In this document: one piece after another, positions 21,994-34,460 of the stretch
Layout: every line of letters begins with the position of its first letter
Numbering within the stretch: position 1 is the first letter of the stretch
DNA from: Phlegmacium glaucopus
Lineage: Eukaryota; Basidiomycota; Agaricomycetes; Agaricales; Cortinariaceae
Direction: 5' to 3'
NCBI GenBank assembly: GCA_015039465.1
Contig: MU130477.1
Span: forward strand, 906,910-970,909
DNA: 64,000 bases
The notes under the pieces: model-generated
The model's database searches: none
What the model was told of the DNA's origin: nothing
What the model saw: the letters and a program-made list of their open reading frames with translations, nothing else
Program-made: the position numbers and the translations under genes

Positions 21994-22139
21994 TCACTCA
22001 AAAACATCGAGAGCCTGGCAACCCTGCTGCGAAAGGCTTGTCTCAGAGATCACTTGGCGACATTTGGATCCACCTTCCGAATAAGGAACACAGCGCGTCG
22101 TTGGTGGGCGAGGAGCCCAGGCTCAGCATAAACAAGGTG

Positions 22140-22440
22140 GTGCGAAAATTATTATAGTGCATGGCATCCACTAGCTTAAAGTGACAAGCATAGAATTGAA
22201 GGTGAGACTGGAGGACTTGTAAGTGGCAGAGTTATTTGTTGAGGTATAACCACCGGCAAACGCACAGCAAGTCCAGTCTTACTTCCCCTGTAACATAGGT
22301 TCAAGGCACAACACTAGGATTGATACTGGTCTGCAACTGGTCAGAGACTGCCGAAATTAGTAAAAGACGCCAGCCTCATCGACAGCATTGTTAATGTTAG
22401 AAGTTGTTGCCAGAGCCACTGTAGCTGTCCCGGCATTTCT
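22140..22440. other. Intergenic stretch, left arm
   Basis: No gene seen. It is the mirror counterpart of 33360-33700. The part 22300-22425 is also similar to 55505-55616, the 3' flank of the intact XRN1 locus, showing that the duplicated unit carried the XRN1 downstream flank. Confidence 0.6.
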
Positions 22441-22565
22441 TCCATTATTCATGCTTTTAGGAGCCTGTATATAACGCGTGAAAGCACAGAAAGGACTCTC
22501 TGTTCAACCCAGTATGATAATACAACACAAAAAACAATCAATAGTCAGTCTGATAAACATTAACC

Positions 22566-25450
22566 TCACGATGCAAGAGGAAAAGCAGCGAAAGACCCTC
22601 GACCTCTGCCGCGGAAACCTCCTCGCGGTATCCCTCGACCTCGATCACTCCCTGGAACGAACCCACGACCACCACGAGATCCTGGAACAAAACCTCTGCC
22701 TCCTCGTGGAGGCCCTCCTCCACGACTAGATTACGAGAGCGGATAAACGGCGTAGACGGCACTCCTGCTGCGCCGGGCGAAACAATTTCGACATGCGTTG
22801 TTGGCACTTGAGTATTTGGAGAAGGCGGTCCACCACAACCATTCACATAACCTCCTCGCCATCCACCTCTATCTGGGTTTACCATGATGTGAACATGCGA
22901 AGGTTGGTTTGAACTTTGGAGAGATTTTAAAACCAAGTCAGGGATATATTTTACTTGAAATAAGAAAAAAGATGACTGACTTTACAGGAGGTGCAGGTCT
23001 GAAACCTGAAGCTGCCGCCTGTCCGGGTGCTGGTGTAATGGCTGGATGTTGACCAAAGCGAGGCTTGAAAGGCGCATTATTGTGAACAGGTGGAGGAGCT
23101 TTCGGATTGGTCGATGTGTGAGGATCAGTCAAATTCAGGCACGTATTGAATCCAACTGTTGAGCCACGATATTGCGAACACCTAAAGAGAAGCAAAGTTT
23201 CAATCAAAAACGAAAAGGTCAACGAGTTCGACTGTCGAACGGACCGATCTCCTAGTGTGATCCCACCATTACATCCATCGACTTGGCATTGAGGCCTACC
23301 ACCACTCCTTTGACAGATAATGGGACGCCCCCTGAATCTTGAACCATTGTTACACGATCTCCAAGTGCAAAACACTCGTTTTGAAGGCGATAAGCAACAT
23401 GAGAAGGTTTCAGTACTGCCTGTCTTGGGATGCTTTTGACAATCGCCTTCTTGATCGATCCAGGGGACCTGCTTTTCGTAATGGTACCAGCCAAAGCCTC
23501 AATTTCAGCTACGGTTTCCTTGAGAGAGCAAGCGGGTATTAGAAAAATTGAATTTGTTCGACAGTGAGGATATCGGAGGATATCAGGTCATACCTTGGTC
23601 AACTGATCACAGTAAAGCGACACGGCATCGAAATCTCTGATGATACCTTTGGATTTGATTTGAGCCAACTCTTGATTTCCTTGACTTGTCCATCAGGATC
23701 TAGGCCCGGAAGTGCATCTGCTGCCTTCGTCATGTCTATAAATATACGTCAGCAACTCAGCCCCACAGAAAAGACGATAATAGCACATACCATCTCCATT
23801 ACTATCAAGACAACGAAAGACGGTTGGAATCGTTACATGCGTCCATCAACCACGAAAAAGGGAAATTCACCTTGTATTCTCTCAGCAATTCGATCGCTTT
23901 CTCGCTATAATCCCAGTTTCGACCTTCCTTCCTTGAATAATCAATTACTTTCAAAGTCTTCGTTTCGTATTTCAAACAGAGTCCCAAATTGCTCTGGTGG
24001 TGATCTGACATGATAACTATAAAACTCAAAGTGATCTTTCCCAACGCTCTTCCAGAGATTCCTACCATTTCAGCAGCCTTGAAAGAAGGGTAGTATCGGC
24101 TAGCTTTCCGATGAACAACGACGTCTTTTGAATTTATCGATTTCTGCCTTCTCGGAAGGGAAGAACTGGATAGAACGTAGTTTAGTATAACATGAATGTA
24201 TGCGTGGCAGGGGAAGGGTACGCACAGCAAGGATAACAGAGAAAGTTGTTTCCGTTATTGCGGACACTTGAGCAGCAACGCTATAAGCGTGTTCTCCCAA
24301 GAATTTTTTTTTACTGCCTTCAGGGAACCCTTCCGATAGCTTAGGCACCTCTCGTCCTCAGAAGCAACCTCTGGTAAAGACATCTTTCTCAGGTCCTGCA
24401 TAATCTTTCACGAGCGCGCCGGATTCCAGGAGTTTCAAACCTAGCAAAAAAAGGACAATTGTCAGCCAACTAGGCAAAAAAAAAGGCAGAACGACAGGAA
24501 AACAAAACAAGAATGAATGACTAACCTTTCAAAGACCGAACATGCAGTAACATTTCAAGGTCACCAATAATAACACCACATTTATTTCGAATATCTTCCC
24601 TCAATCCGTTCAGCTTTCGACTTCCAATGATTTGATCCATGAGGAGTAGAAATCACTTTGGCAGGACTTCCAGGCGTAACCACGAACTTCTCATGCTTGA
24701 ACATCGAATCCGAAACAGCAACGACCAGCCCTTGATGCAAAAATGGCCAATTCATAAACGTCCTCTCACTAACTATCCCTCGTGCGATGTCTCGCGTTTT
24801 CCTGTCTTCATACGTGTTCTTGATATGGATGATCATGGATTTGTTACGGCTTTCTGTTCCGTGTACAGTGACCCCATGATGGCCTAATAAAGCGGTAGGT
24901 GGGATGGTGTAGAGAGATGGGAACCCTTCCATGCGTTCCACCCCTAGAGCAATTTCGTCGCAGAGCCCTGGAATGAGGTGTAGTCCATCCAAAGTAGGTA
25001 GATTGAATGCTTCCATTATACAAGCACATGGTAACGATGATGGATAAACTGTCGTTTTGTCTGGGTTGAGAACTTGAATTTAGTGGTCGTTCCCCAAGAC
25101 TTTCGATGTTGCTCCTCTGGTTGAGGTGATGTTCAGGCTCTTAAAAAAGTTGGTGAGAAACGATATGGAAACAAAATAATCAAATTTAACACACCTCCCA
25201 TACCTTTTGCCTTCATCAATAAATGCAATCTTCGCAACCGCCTCCCGATCCTTTATTTTTCCCATCGAGATCCAACCCAAACTCCAATGGATAAAAGGCG
25301 ATAATGGGCGAATTAAGATCATACATCAAAGCCTAATCGTACCAAAAAAAGGGGGTTGAGACCGACAAACATAAACTTTTTTTTTAGGAAAAACGACGAA
25401 CCCGATATGCTACGCCATGCTAGCAATACCCAATCAACTGTTCATAGGTG
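22566..25450 (-). pseudogene. XRN1: XRN1 pseudogene A, 5'-truncated
   Basis: Collinear with the 3' half of the intact XRN1 gene at 58021-61040, introns included, so it is a genomic duplicate and not a retrocopy. Recognisable parts are the linker after D1 (PTLDGLHLIPGLCDEIALGV, 25016 leftwards), the SH3-like segment (ALGDRVTMVQDSGGVPLSVK near 23370), and the Arg/Gly-rich tail (22780-22566). The N-terminal nuclease half is missing. Disruptions include a TAA right after GRYSK at 24582-24584 and frame breaks near 24330. The homology stops near 25450, where a transposase remnant begins. No activity expected. Confidence 0.9.
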
Positions 25451-26396
25451 GAAATACCCACGTCTCGCTGATGGATGGCCATATCTCCCATTGCTCACTT
25501 GAGCTTCTTAAGGCTAACAATGTTGTTATCCTCGGGTATCCACTGCACACACGTACTTCAGGGGCTGGATGTAGTCTGTTTCGCGAAGATGAAAAAGAGT
25601 TCGGAAGCGACATTCAAAAGTCTGAAATTTGAAGGCTTGTAGAGGCGCAGTGTAGGAAAAGCATTCCGCCGATCCTTCAAGGCCGTGTTTGAAATTGCGA
25701 AAACTGGTGTTTATCCATTTAGCCCTGTGAAGCTTCTGAAGAGCGGAACTTACCAACTTGAACACAAAGACGTCCTTCCCCATTCTCCAGCCCAGTCCGG
25801 TGCGAGCCACAACACAGCAATGGGTAGAAATATCTCCTACGACGCACACCGCCCCAATCGCTGGCCCATCTTGTAACACACCTGCAACACCAACCAGGCA
25901 ACCTAGCGGGTCTATGATCGACCCACAACTTGAGATGCCAACAAAGTGGATGCGTGAAATATATGGCGCGCTAGTGACGACGTTGTCCAGCGCTCTTCTT
26001 CCGTCGAAAACACCGATCATGTCTGTCTTCTCGCCAGCAGCCCAAGTTCTCGAGTACCTGCCAGAAATGCCCCAACCAGATATCAGTCACACAAAGCATT
26101 ACAGACACACATTGACGAACTCACCAAAACCTGCTCCAACTCACGCGATATTATTCTGGCTCGGCAAGTCATTGACGAGAGGAAAAACGCGCCAGCACGT
26201 TCATCTGAGTAAACTTGATCAATCCCTGCAGAGGAAGGAGAACAAAACAACAGACGATCGCACTTCCTAAAGGACATGGCCAACTACTGTGGTAGGCTGC
26301 GAGAGAGAAAGAGAACAAGGCAAAGGGGACTAAAATCATAATCTATGGTTAGGGTTGGTCAACGTTGGTTGGACTCCCTGGAAGCTCGTTCTTCCA
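25451..26396 (+). pseudogene. pogo-like DDE transposase remnant, left arm
   Basis: Plus-strand pieces read HVSLMDGHISHCSLELL and NNVVILGYPLH, the second catalytic Asp block of the DDE_1 (pogo/Tigger-like) superfamily (25455-25550). Then come EFGSDIQKSE (25600), FEIAKTGVYPFSPVKL (25690-25735), and a C-terminal region (IDPQLEMPTKWMREIYGAL, LSSALLPSKTPIMS) to about 26270. Several frameshifts and stops; the N-terminal half is missing, replaced by XRN1 sequence. The same remnant occurs in mirror orientation at 29265-30300 with the same junction. Confidence 0.75.
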
Positions 26397-28064
26397 AAGT
26401 TTAGGATAGAATCGATACACACAGGTTTCTTAGTCTCTTTTCTGGTCAACATTGAACATAGGAAAAAAGACGACTGATCTTCTTCAAACGCCTCACCAGT
26501 GATCACAATAGGACAAGCGGCGACAGATAGCATGTGCACAGTTGTTCATATATTGAACCAACGCCATAAGATTATAGCTCTTTCCTTCAGCATCAGGTTC
26601 ATTTCAGTCAACCGACGAGGCATCCCAGATCGCTCGGAAGCGAGGAGATCAAACTGGAGCAGTGCTTCGTTATTCTCATTTGTCAAACTTAGCGCCATCA
26701 GTGAAGAGGAGCCGGATCGATGCCTATTATCGATGTGAGCGAGAAGAAGTCTGTCCCAACAAAGTTCGTTGAGGAAATTGAATTCTAGAACGAGATATAC
26801 TTGGAGTCAAATGTGAAAGCAATCTGTTTGTGTTGAAGCTCTTAATAAGTTCCTCCCGAGTCGATACATACTTCCGTCGATTCTGCCACATTGAACCCCT
26901 GTGGAATGGCCTGCGGCATGGGGTTCAATAATGAATGACGAATAAAAATTGTTAGAACGAACCAATTGAACTTTTGGCACTGTTAAACCAATCTAAAGAA
27001 AGGAAAAAGGAAAAGCAAACGAGGCCACCGTTGTCAGGGCTGCAATGGGGTAGAAAGGCAAAGACTATTAATGTGTCGGTACCGTGCCGATCGAAATGTA
27101 CAAACCTACCGGATACTGGGCACAAAAGAATGACTGTGTCCATGCCCATCGACGGGCAACTGGGTCCCAATGCGATATAGTGTTGGTGGGCCGAGAGAGT
27201 ATCGATCTGGTATATATTCCAGACTGGTTTCAGAAAGAGACCAGGGGTTAACTCGCAAATATTGGGATGTAGAGGGTGTTCTTGCCCCGTCGGAATCACG
27301 GGCAGTTAGCCGGAGGGTATTAATGAAATGGCGGGTAGCGTAGCTCAAGTCGGGTTTGATGATGATGACCATTTGGAAACGTTGAAGTTGCAAGTGCCGC
27401 GCATATACCATGTCGAAATGAAGACGAGCCAAAATACCAGATAGACATTGTTCTCCATGCGGGGGTAGAGGGTTCTGGATGGAGTGCAAGACCATCTGGA
27501 AATTCAAGTCTGATCAATGGTGGGAGTTGAGCGGGATTGTCGGGATCAAAATTGGCAGGATGAGATAGAGGTAGAATGGCTCAGATCAATATTTCTTTCT
27601 CGTGTAAAATGACTTTGTAGTGAATACCGATTTATTGACACAAGCTCTACGACTTTCGACCTGCAAGATGGGAATGTTTGGGGGTGGAAGACACTGAAGC
27701 ATTTAGTTGATAGTTCCACAAAGAGGAGGAGAGGGCCAAAAAGTCGGGAAGCCAAAGGTCTTGATGACTTCGCAACAATCTCTGTACATAGCTGGTTTTG
27801 ATGTTGATGCCCATGCCCAGAGATAAGCAGGAGGTGGTGGGTGTGGTAATGTGGAACTGTATCGAAGTCAAAATAGGATCATAGGAGCAGAAGTAGACAT
27901 ACCCCTCATGTCAGCATACCAAATTATCGTGACAATACCAGAAGCAACATCAAAGCTAAAGCGAGGCACAAGATGAGGGTCGGTGGTTTAACCTAGGTCG
28001 TAACTTGTAGCTCTGGTTGACAGTTAGGATGAGAGGTGATGACCATGAGGTGGTACTATAACAA
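26397..28064. other. Unique spacer between duplication arms; possible decayed coding on the minus strand
   Basis: Not part of either arm. The minus strand has short open pieces that look protein-like in turn (around 26740-26540, 27507-27106, 27871-27647) but no long frame, and I recognise no domain. It could be a decayed host gene or an element interior. No RNA gene or clear repeat seen. Confidence 0.4.
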
Positions 28065-28072
28065 GGTCAACA

Positions 28073-29108
28073 GGGGCACGGGTAAAAGGCCGTGGCACGT
28101 CCGTGCAGTCCGTGGCAGTCCGTGCAACATCTGTGCAAGAGGATTTGAGGTCCATGCAAACTGATCTGTGCACTACTGACGTCTGTGCACTGGGTAGTCA
28201 GTTGGTTGGCCTGCCCACTGGTAGGAAGTCATCGTATGGTCAGGGCTCTTGTATATCATTTTTAACGACCTATGTAGTTGTGAAATGAAGTGTATCTACA
28301 TGGCAAAACATCTTCAATTCTCTTCGTTTTTGAGTTCTTTGGGTGGGGTTTGGGACGAGTTATTTGCTCGATTGGGGCCTCTGGAAGCGCAGGTGGAAGG
28401 GAATTTGTAACGAAATCAGGTCCGCACTATGTTCGAGGTAGAAGTTGTAAGATATTTGTGAAGAATAGTAAAAATCGGACTTGTACCTCTAATTCTCGGT
28501 CACTTCTGTCTCTGTCTCTGTGATTCTAAAGTTAAGTCTAGATCTATTCGGGTTAGGAAACAACGCAGAATAACCTCTGTGTCACCTCCGTGCAAGTCTG
28601 TGCCAATGGTATACACGTCCGTGCAAGTCCATGCCCCTGGTATAGACGTCCGTGCAGGTCCGTGCCACTGGTATACAGTCTGTGCAGGTCCGTGCAGGTC
28701 CCTGGTTACGACCGTGCCGAGGATGTGCAAGTCCGTGCACCTAAGGGCGAATTGTTTTCCGGTAAAATGGTAAGAGGGTATGAAACTTCGTCTCGAGGTG
28801 GTAATGCTACTTTACTACTCCTAATATAAATTGTAGGGTTACAGCGAAGCTATATTGACAGGCATAACATCTATAGTATCTGCCTGTGATCAGAAATTAA
28901 GAGCCTGATCTGTGGTAAAATATGTACATGCCTTTGAATAACAAAGGAAAGCGAAAAAACATTGGAAAAGAAGCTCTACTGGCCTTGGAAGACGTAGTTA
29001 AAATTAATATCTTATATGGAGGTCCGTGAAAAAGCCGTGCAGTCCGTGTAATTCTGCACAGACGTGGCACGGACGGTGCACAGACGCCACGGCCTTTTCT
29101 CGTTGCCC
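28073..29108. mobile_element. 1036-bp hAT-like non-autonomous TIR element
   Basis: Flanked by a perfect 8-bp target duplication GGTCAACA (28065-28072 and 29109-29116). The ends read GGGGCACGGGTAAAAGGCC and, inverted, GGGCAACGAGAAAAGGCC, sharing AAAAGGCCGTGGC. The subterminal zones are dense in GTCCGTGCA-type words (28095-28135, 28590-28740, 29010-29080). The interior has no transposase. An 8-bp duplication with clustered subterminal words is typical of hAT elements. It sits in the spacer between the duplication arms. Confidence 0.88.
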
Positions 29109-29264
29109 GGTCAACAGTAGTTATAATCAAATGTCTTCGAACCTGATACCAACCAGTTAGCGCCTTTACCTCTGAGTGGACGAAAAGGCACAGGACGAGA
29201 ATACCTGAAGCTAAAGTCCGAGAGTCCGTACAAGGGGGACAGATGAAATGAGGCGCTTACTCTC

Positions 29265-30300
29265 ACAGAAGAACGAGGAGTCCAACCCTAACCATAGATT
29301 ATGATTTTAGTTGACCGAACCTTAGCTGCCTCTGTATCTTTCTTCCTCTTTGTCTTGTTCTCCTTCTCTCTCCCAGCTTAGCCCTCAGTACTTCAGTCCT
29401 CAGTAGTTAGATGTCGACCATGTTTTTTGGGAAAAAAATTGGTGCGATCGTCTTTTGTTTTGTTCTTCTTCGTCTCCAGCCAGGGACTGATCAAGTCTAC
29501 TCAGATGAACGTGCTGGACGACGAGCGGCGCGTTTTTCCTCTCATCAATGACTTTCCGAGTCCGAATAATATCGCGCGAGTAGGAGCAGTCTTTGGTGAG
29601 TTCGTCAATGTGTGTCTGTAATTCTTCGTGGGACTGATATCTGGTTGGGGCATTGCTGGCAGGTACTCGAGAACAGAGCTGCTGGCGAGAAGGCAGACGC
29701 TATCCGCGTTTTCGACAGAAGAAGAGAGCTGGACAACGTCGTAATTAGCGCGCCATATATTTCACGCATCCGCTTTGCTGGCATCTCAAGCTGTGGATCA
29801 ATCATAGGCTTGCTGGGTTGCCTGTTGATGTTGCAGGTGTGTTATGGGATGTGCTAGCAATTGGGGCTGTGTGCGTGCTAGGAGATAAATTCAAAAGATG
29901 GCTACCCATTGCTGTGATGATGGTTCACACCGGGCTGGGCTGGAGAATGGAGAAGGATGTCTGTGTTCAAGCTGGTAAGACTCCGCTCTCCAGAAATTGC
30001 ATCAAGATTAAATGGACAAACACCAGTCGTTCCAAACCCAGCATTAACTGCACCCAAGGACCGGAGGAACGTACGCCCCAAGACCCCAAGACCCCTGAAA
30101 ATTCACCTTTTCCGACATGTCTTCAAATTTCAAGCTTTTGGATTTCACTTTCGAACTCGTTTTTCATCTTCGCGAAGCAGGCTACATCCAGTCTGTGAAG
30201 TACATGTGTGCAGTGGGGTGGATACCCAGCGAGGATAAGAACATCGTTAGCCCGAGAAGCTCAAGTGCAAATGTCCATCAGCGAAACGTGGGTATTTCCA
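29265..30300 (-). pseudogene. pogo-like DDE transposase remnant, right arm
   Basis: Mirror copy of the remnant at 25451-26396. The minus strand has IDPQLEMPAKRMREIYGALI (29805-29740) and LSSSLLLSKTRIASAFSPAA; the HVSLMDGH block maps near 30290-30240. Frameshifts break it throughout. It joins the XRN1 pseudogene at about 30300 with the same junction as the left arm. Confidence 0.72.
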
Positions 30301-33219
30301 CCTATGAACAGTTGATGCTAGCATGGCGTAGCATATCGGGTTCGTCGTTTTTCCCAAAAAAAAGTTTATGTTTGTCGGTCTCAACCCCTTTCTTTTTTGG
30401 TACGATTAGGCTTTGATGTATGATCTTAATTCGCCCATTCTCGCCTTTTACCCATTGGAGTTTGGGTTGGATCTGGATGGGGAAAAAAGAGGATCGGGAG
30501 GCGGTTGCGAAGATTGCATTCATTGATGAAGGCAAAAAGGTATGGTAGGTGTGTTAAATTTGATTATTTTGTTTCCATATCGATTCTCACCAATTTTTTA
30601 AGAGCCTGAACATCGTCTCAACCAGAGGAGCAACATCGAAACTCTTGGGGGAACGGCCACTAAATTCAAGTTCTCAACCCAGACGAAACGACAGTTTATC
30701 CATCATCGTTACCAGGATCCTTCTCCCCCTCTATCGATGTGCTTGTATAATGGAAGGATTCGATCCACCTACTTTGGATGAACTACACCTCATTCCAGGG
30801 CTCTGCAACGAAATTGCTCTAGGTGTGGAACGCATGGCAGGGTTCCCATCTCTCCACACCCTCCCACTTACCGCTTTATTAGGCCATCATGGGGTCAATG
30901 TACGGAACAGAAAGCCGTAACAATTACATGATCATCCATATCAAGAACACGTATGAAGACAGGAAAACGCAAGACCTCGCACGAGGGATGGTTAATGAGA
31001 GGCTATTTATGAATTGGCCATTTTTTCATCAAGGGTTGGTCGTTGCTCTTTCGGATTTGATGTTCAAGTATGAAATGTTCGTGGTTACGCCTGGAAGTCC
31101 TGTAAAAGTGATTTCTACTCCTCATGGATCGTATCATCGGAAGTCGAAAGCCGAACGGATTGAGGGAAGGTATTCGAAATAATGTGGTGTCATTATTGGT
31201 AACCTTGAAGTGTTACTGTATGTTCGGCCTTTGAAAGGTTAGTCAGTCATTCTTGTTTTGTTTTTGTGTCGTTCTGCTCTTTTTTTGCCTGGATGATTGA
31301 CGTTTGTCTTTTTTATACTAGGTTTGAAACGCCTGGAATCCGCCGCGTTCGTGAAAGATCATGAAGGACCCGATAAAGAATGGGAACAAGCTGTGCAAAT
31401 GTCTTTACCAGAGGTCGTTTCTCAAGACCCTCGGTTCTTAGAGAGAGAGGCCGCCTAAGCTTTCGAAAGACTTCCCTGAAGGCAGTAAAATCTTTTTCTT
31501 GGGAGAACACGCCTAGGGCGTTGCTGCTCAAGTATCTGCAACAACGGAAGCAACTTTGTCTGTTATCCTTGCTGTGCGTACCCCTCCCCTGCTACGCATA
31601 TATTCATGTTGTACTAAAACATGTTCTATCCAGTTCTTCCCTTCCGAGAAGGCAGAAATCAATAAATTCAAAAGACGTCGTTGTTCATCGGAAAGCTAGT
31701 CGATACTACCTTTCTTTCAAGGCTGCTGAAATGGTAGGCGTTGGGAGAGATCACTTCGAGTTTCTTGGTTATCACGTCAGATCACCAGAAGAACAATTTG
31801 GGACTCAGTTTGAAATACGAAGCGAAGGCCTTGAAAGTAATTGATTATTCAAGGAAGGAAGGTCGAAACTGGGATTACAGCGAGAAAGCTATCGAATTAC
31901 CGAGAGAATACAAGGTACGTTTGCCTTTTCTTTTTTTGTGGTTGACGAACATACCCTATTCTGTAGAGCAAATTCCCAACCGTCTTTCGTTGTCTTGATG
32001 GTAATGGAGATGGTATGTGCTATTATCGTCTATTCCGCGGGGCTGAGTTGCTAACGTATATTTATAGGCGTGATGAAGGCAGTAGATGCACTTCCAGGTC
32101 CCGATCCTGCAGGGAAATCAAGAGTTGGCTCAAATCCAAAGGTGTCAGAGATTTCGAGGCCTTGTCTCTTTGCAGTGGTCGTTGACCAAGGTATGACCGG
32201 ATGTCCTCCGATAACCTCACTATTGAACAACTTCAAGATATTCTAGTTCTCGCTCGCTCTTTCAAGGAAACCGTAGCTGAAATTGAGGCTTTGGCTGATA
32301 CCATTACGAAAAGCAAGTCCCCTGAATCGATCAAGAAGGCGATTGCCAAAAGCATCCCAAGACAAGCAGTACTCAAACCTTCCCATGTTGCTTATCGCCT
32401 TCAAAACCAGTGTTTTGCACCTGGAGATCGTGTAACAATGGTTCAAGATTCAGGGGGCGTCCCATTATCTGTCAAAGGAGTGGTGGTAGGCCTCAATGCC
32501 AAGTCGATGGATGTAACGGCGGGATGTCTGGTGTCACACTAGGAGATCGGTCCGTTCGACAGTCGAACTCGTTGACCTTTTCGTTTTTGATTGAGACTTT
32601 GCTTCTCTCTAGGTGTTCGCAATATCGTGGCTCAACAGTTGGATTCAATACGTGCCTGAATGTGACTGATCCTCACACATCGACCAATCCGAAAGCTCCT
32701 CGACCTGTTCACAATAATGCGCTTTTCAAGCCTCGCTTGGGTCAACATCCAGCCATTACACCAGCACCCGGACAGGCGGCAGCTCCAGATTTCAGACCTG
32801 CACGTCCTGTAAAGTCAGCCATTTTTATTATTATTTCAAGTAAAATATATCCCTGACTTGTTTTTAAAATTTCTCCAAAGTCCAAACCAACCTTCACATG
32901 TTCACATCATGGTCAACCCAAATAGAGGTGGATGGCGAAGAAGTTATGTAAATGGTCGTGGTGGACCGCCCCCCAAGTGCCAACGACGCATGTCGAGATT
33001 GATTCGCCTGGCGCAGCAGGAGTGTCGTCTACGCCGTTTATCCGCTCTCGTAACTCTAGTCGTGGAGGAGGGCCTCCACGAGGAGGGAGAGGTTTTGTTC
33101 CAGGATTTCGTGGTGGTCGTGGGTTCGTTCCAGGGAGTGATCGAGGTCGAGGGATACCGCGAGGAGGTTTCCGCGGCAGAGGTCGAGGGTCTTTCGCTGC
33201 TTTTCCTCTTGCATCGTGA
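30301..33219 (+). pseudogene. XRN1: XRN1 pseudogene B, 5'-truncated
   Basis: Mirror copy of pseudogene A on the plus strand. It retains PPTLDELHLIPGLCNEIALGV (30753 onwards), the AVLKPSHVAYRLQNQCF/PGDRVTMVQDSGGVPLSVK segment (32350-32500), ITPAPGQAAAPDFRPA (32756) and the Arg/Gly-rich tail ending in TGA at 33217-33219. Introns stand at the same places as in the intact gene. A stop (TAA) follows GRYSK at about 31180, the same position as in pseudogene A, although the exact bases differ by one. It starts mid-gene at the transposase junction, so the nuclease domain is absent. Confidence 0.9.
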
Positions 33220-33700
33220 GGTTGATGTTTATCAGACTGACTATTGATTTTTTTTGTGTTGTATTATCATACTGGGTTGAACAGAGAGTCCTTTCTATGC
33301 TTTCACGCGTTATATACAGGCTCCTAAAAGCATGAATAGTGGAAGAAATGCCGGGACAGCTACAGTGGCTCTGGCAACAACTTCTAACATTAACAACTTG
33401 AATGCTGTCGATGAGGCTAGCGTCTTTTACTAATTTCGGCAGTCTCTGACCAGTTGCAGACCAGTATCAATCCTAGTGTTGTGCCTTGAACCTACTATGT
33501 TACAGGGGAGGCAAAGCTGGACTTGCTGTGCGTTTCCCAGTTGCTGTGCGTTTGCCGGTGGTTATATTTACTTATCTGACTTCAACAAATAACTCTGCCA
33601 CTTACAAGGGAGGCTGAGTCCTCCAGTCTCACCTTCAATTCTATGCTTGTCACTTTAGGCTAGTGGATACCCATGCACTAAAATAATTTTCGCACCACCT
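33220..33700. other. XRN1 3' flank, right arm
   Basis: Counterpart of 22140-22565. Near 33363 it shows the uninterrupted sequence that at the intact locus is split by the TIR element 55617-57871. The words GGACTTGCTGTGCG / CAGTTGCTGTGCGT near 33520-33550 are a small local duplication not seen in the left arm. No gene seen. Confidence 0.6.
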
Positions 33701-33894
33701 TGTTTATGCTGAGCCTGAGCTCCCCCTCGCCCACCAACGACGCGCTGTGTCCCTTTTTCGGAAGGTGGATCCAAATGTCGCCAAGTTATCTCTGAGACAA
33801 GCCTTTCGCAGCAGGGTTGCCCAGGCTCTCGATGTTTTTGAGTGAGTGTGTGAAGCCTTGTTCAGCAGATTGATTACGAGGATCTCTTCCTCCC

Positions 33895-34137
33895 CTGGCA
33901 TTGAGCTTCATGAGCCTCCTATGTGCTTCGCTTGCGACTGTATCTGTTGTCCTCCACTGGTTAGTAATGCCGAATTTTTGCGCAATCTTTCATGCACCCT
34001 TCCGCAGGTTGGCTAGCTGGTCTTTCTTGTTCCTGAAAGAATGCTTTGACCGCATTCCGCATGATTGCTACGCTGCCATCAACAAAGCCACGCGCATAGC
34101 TCGGATTATTTCGAGATTAGGAAGACATAGGTAGTAA
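33895..34137 (+). CDS. Small Cys-rich ORF, copy B
   Basis: Right-arm counterpart of 21709-21993. The downstream part is identical in sense (KECFDRIPHDCYAAINKATR, ending RLGRHR, stop at 34135-34137), while upstream the CFACDCICCPPL segment is in a different frame from the one opened at 33901. If real it would need splicing (GTTAGT at 33959 and CGCAG at 34011 could serve). Function unknown; low support. Confidence 0.25.
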
Positions 34138-34460
34138 AATATACAGCCTTATGATCAGACTAGGCCATCGGGACATTTAGAGTATGTCAAGTGGTACAAT
34201 TTTCGGTGCACTGAGAGTCACTGTTACGTCAAGGGTAATAACTAACACCACTCAACGCTCAGAAATTCATCGATCGATGGCCAACAATTTAGCCAATATA
34301 ACTGATCTTTCATTATACAAATTTCGACAAGATAATTTGAGGAAGTGTCTGTAAAGGTACACAGGCATGAGGCAGTTCCTTGCGGTGACAGCTCTTATGT
34401 AATCAGAACCTCTTTCTTCTTGTCTCCCATCACCTACTGCGCATCGAGCGACACAACCCA

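Noticed and set aside
25526..26020. 164-codon minus-strand frame opposite the pogo-like transposase
   Set aside because: It is antisense to a recognised transposase remnant and resembles nothing itself; the mirror copy at 29612-30238 behaves the same way.
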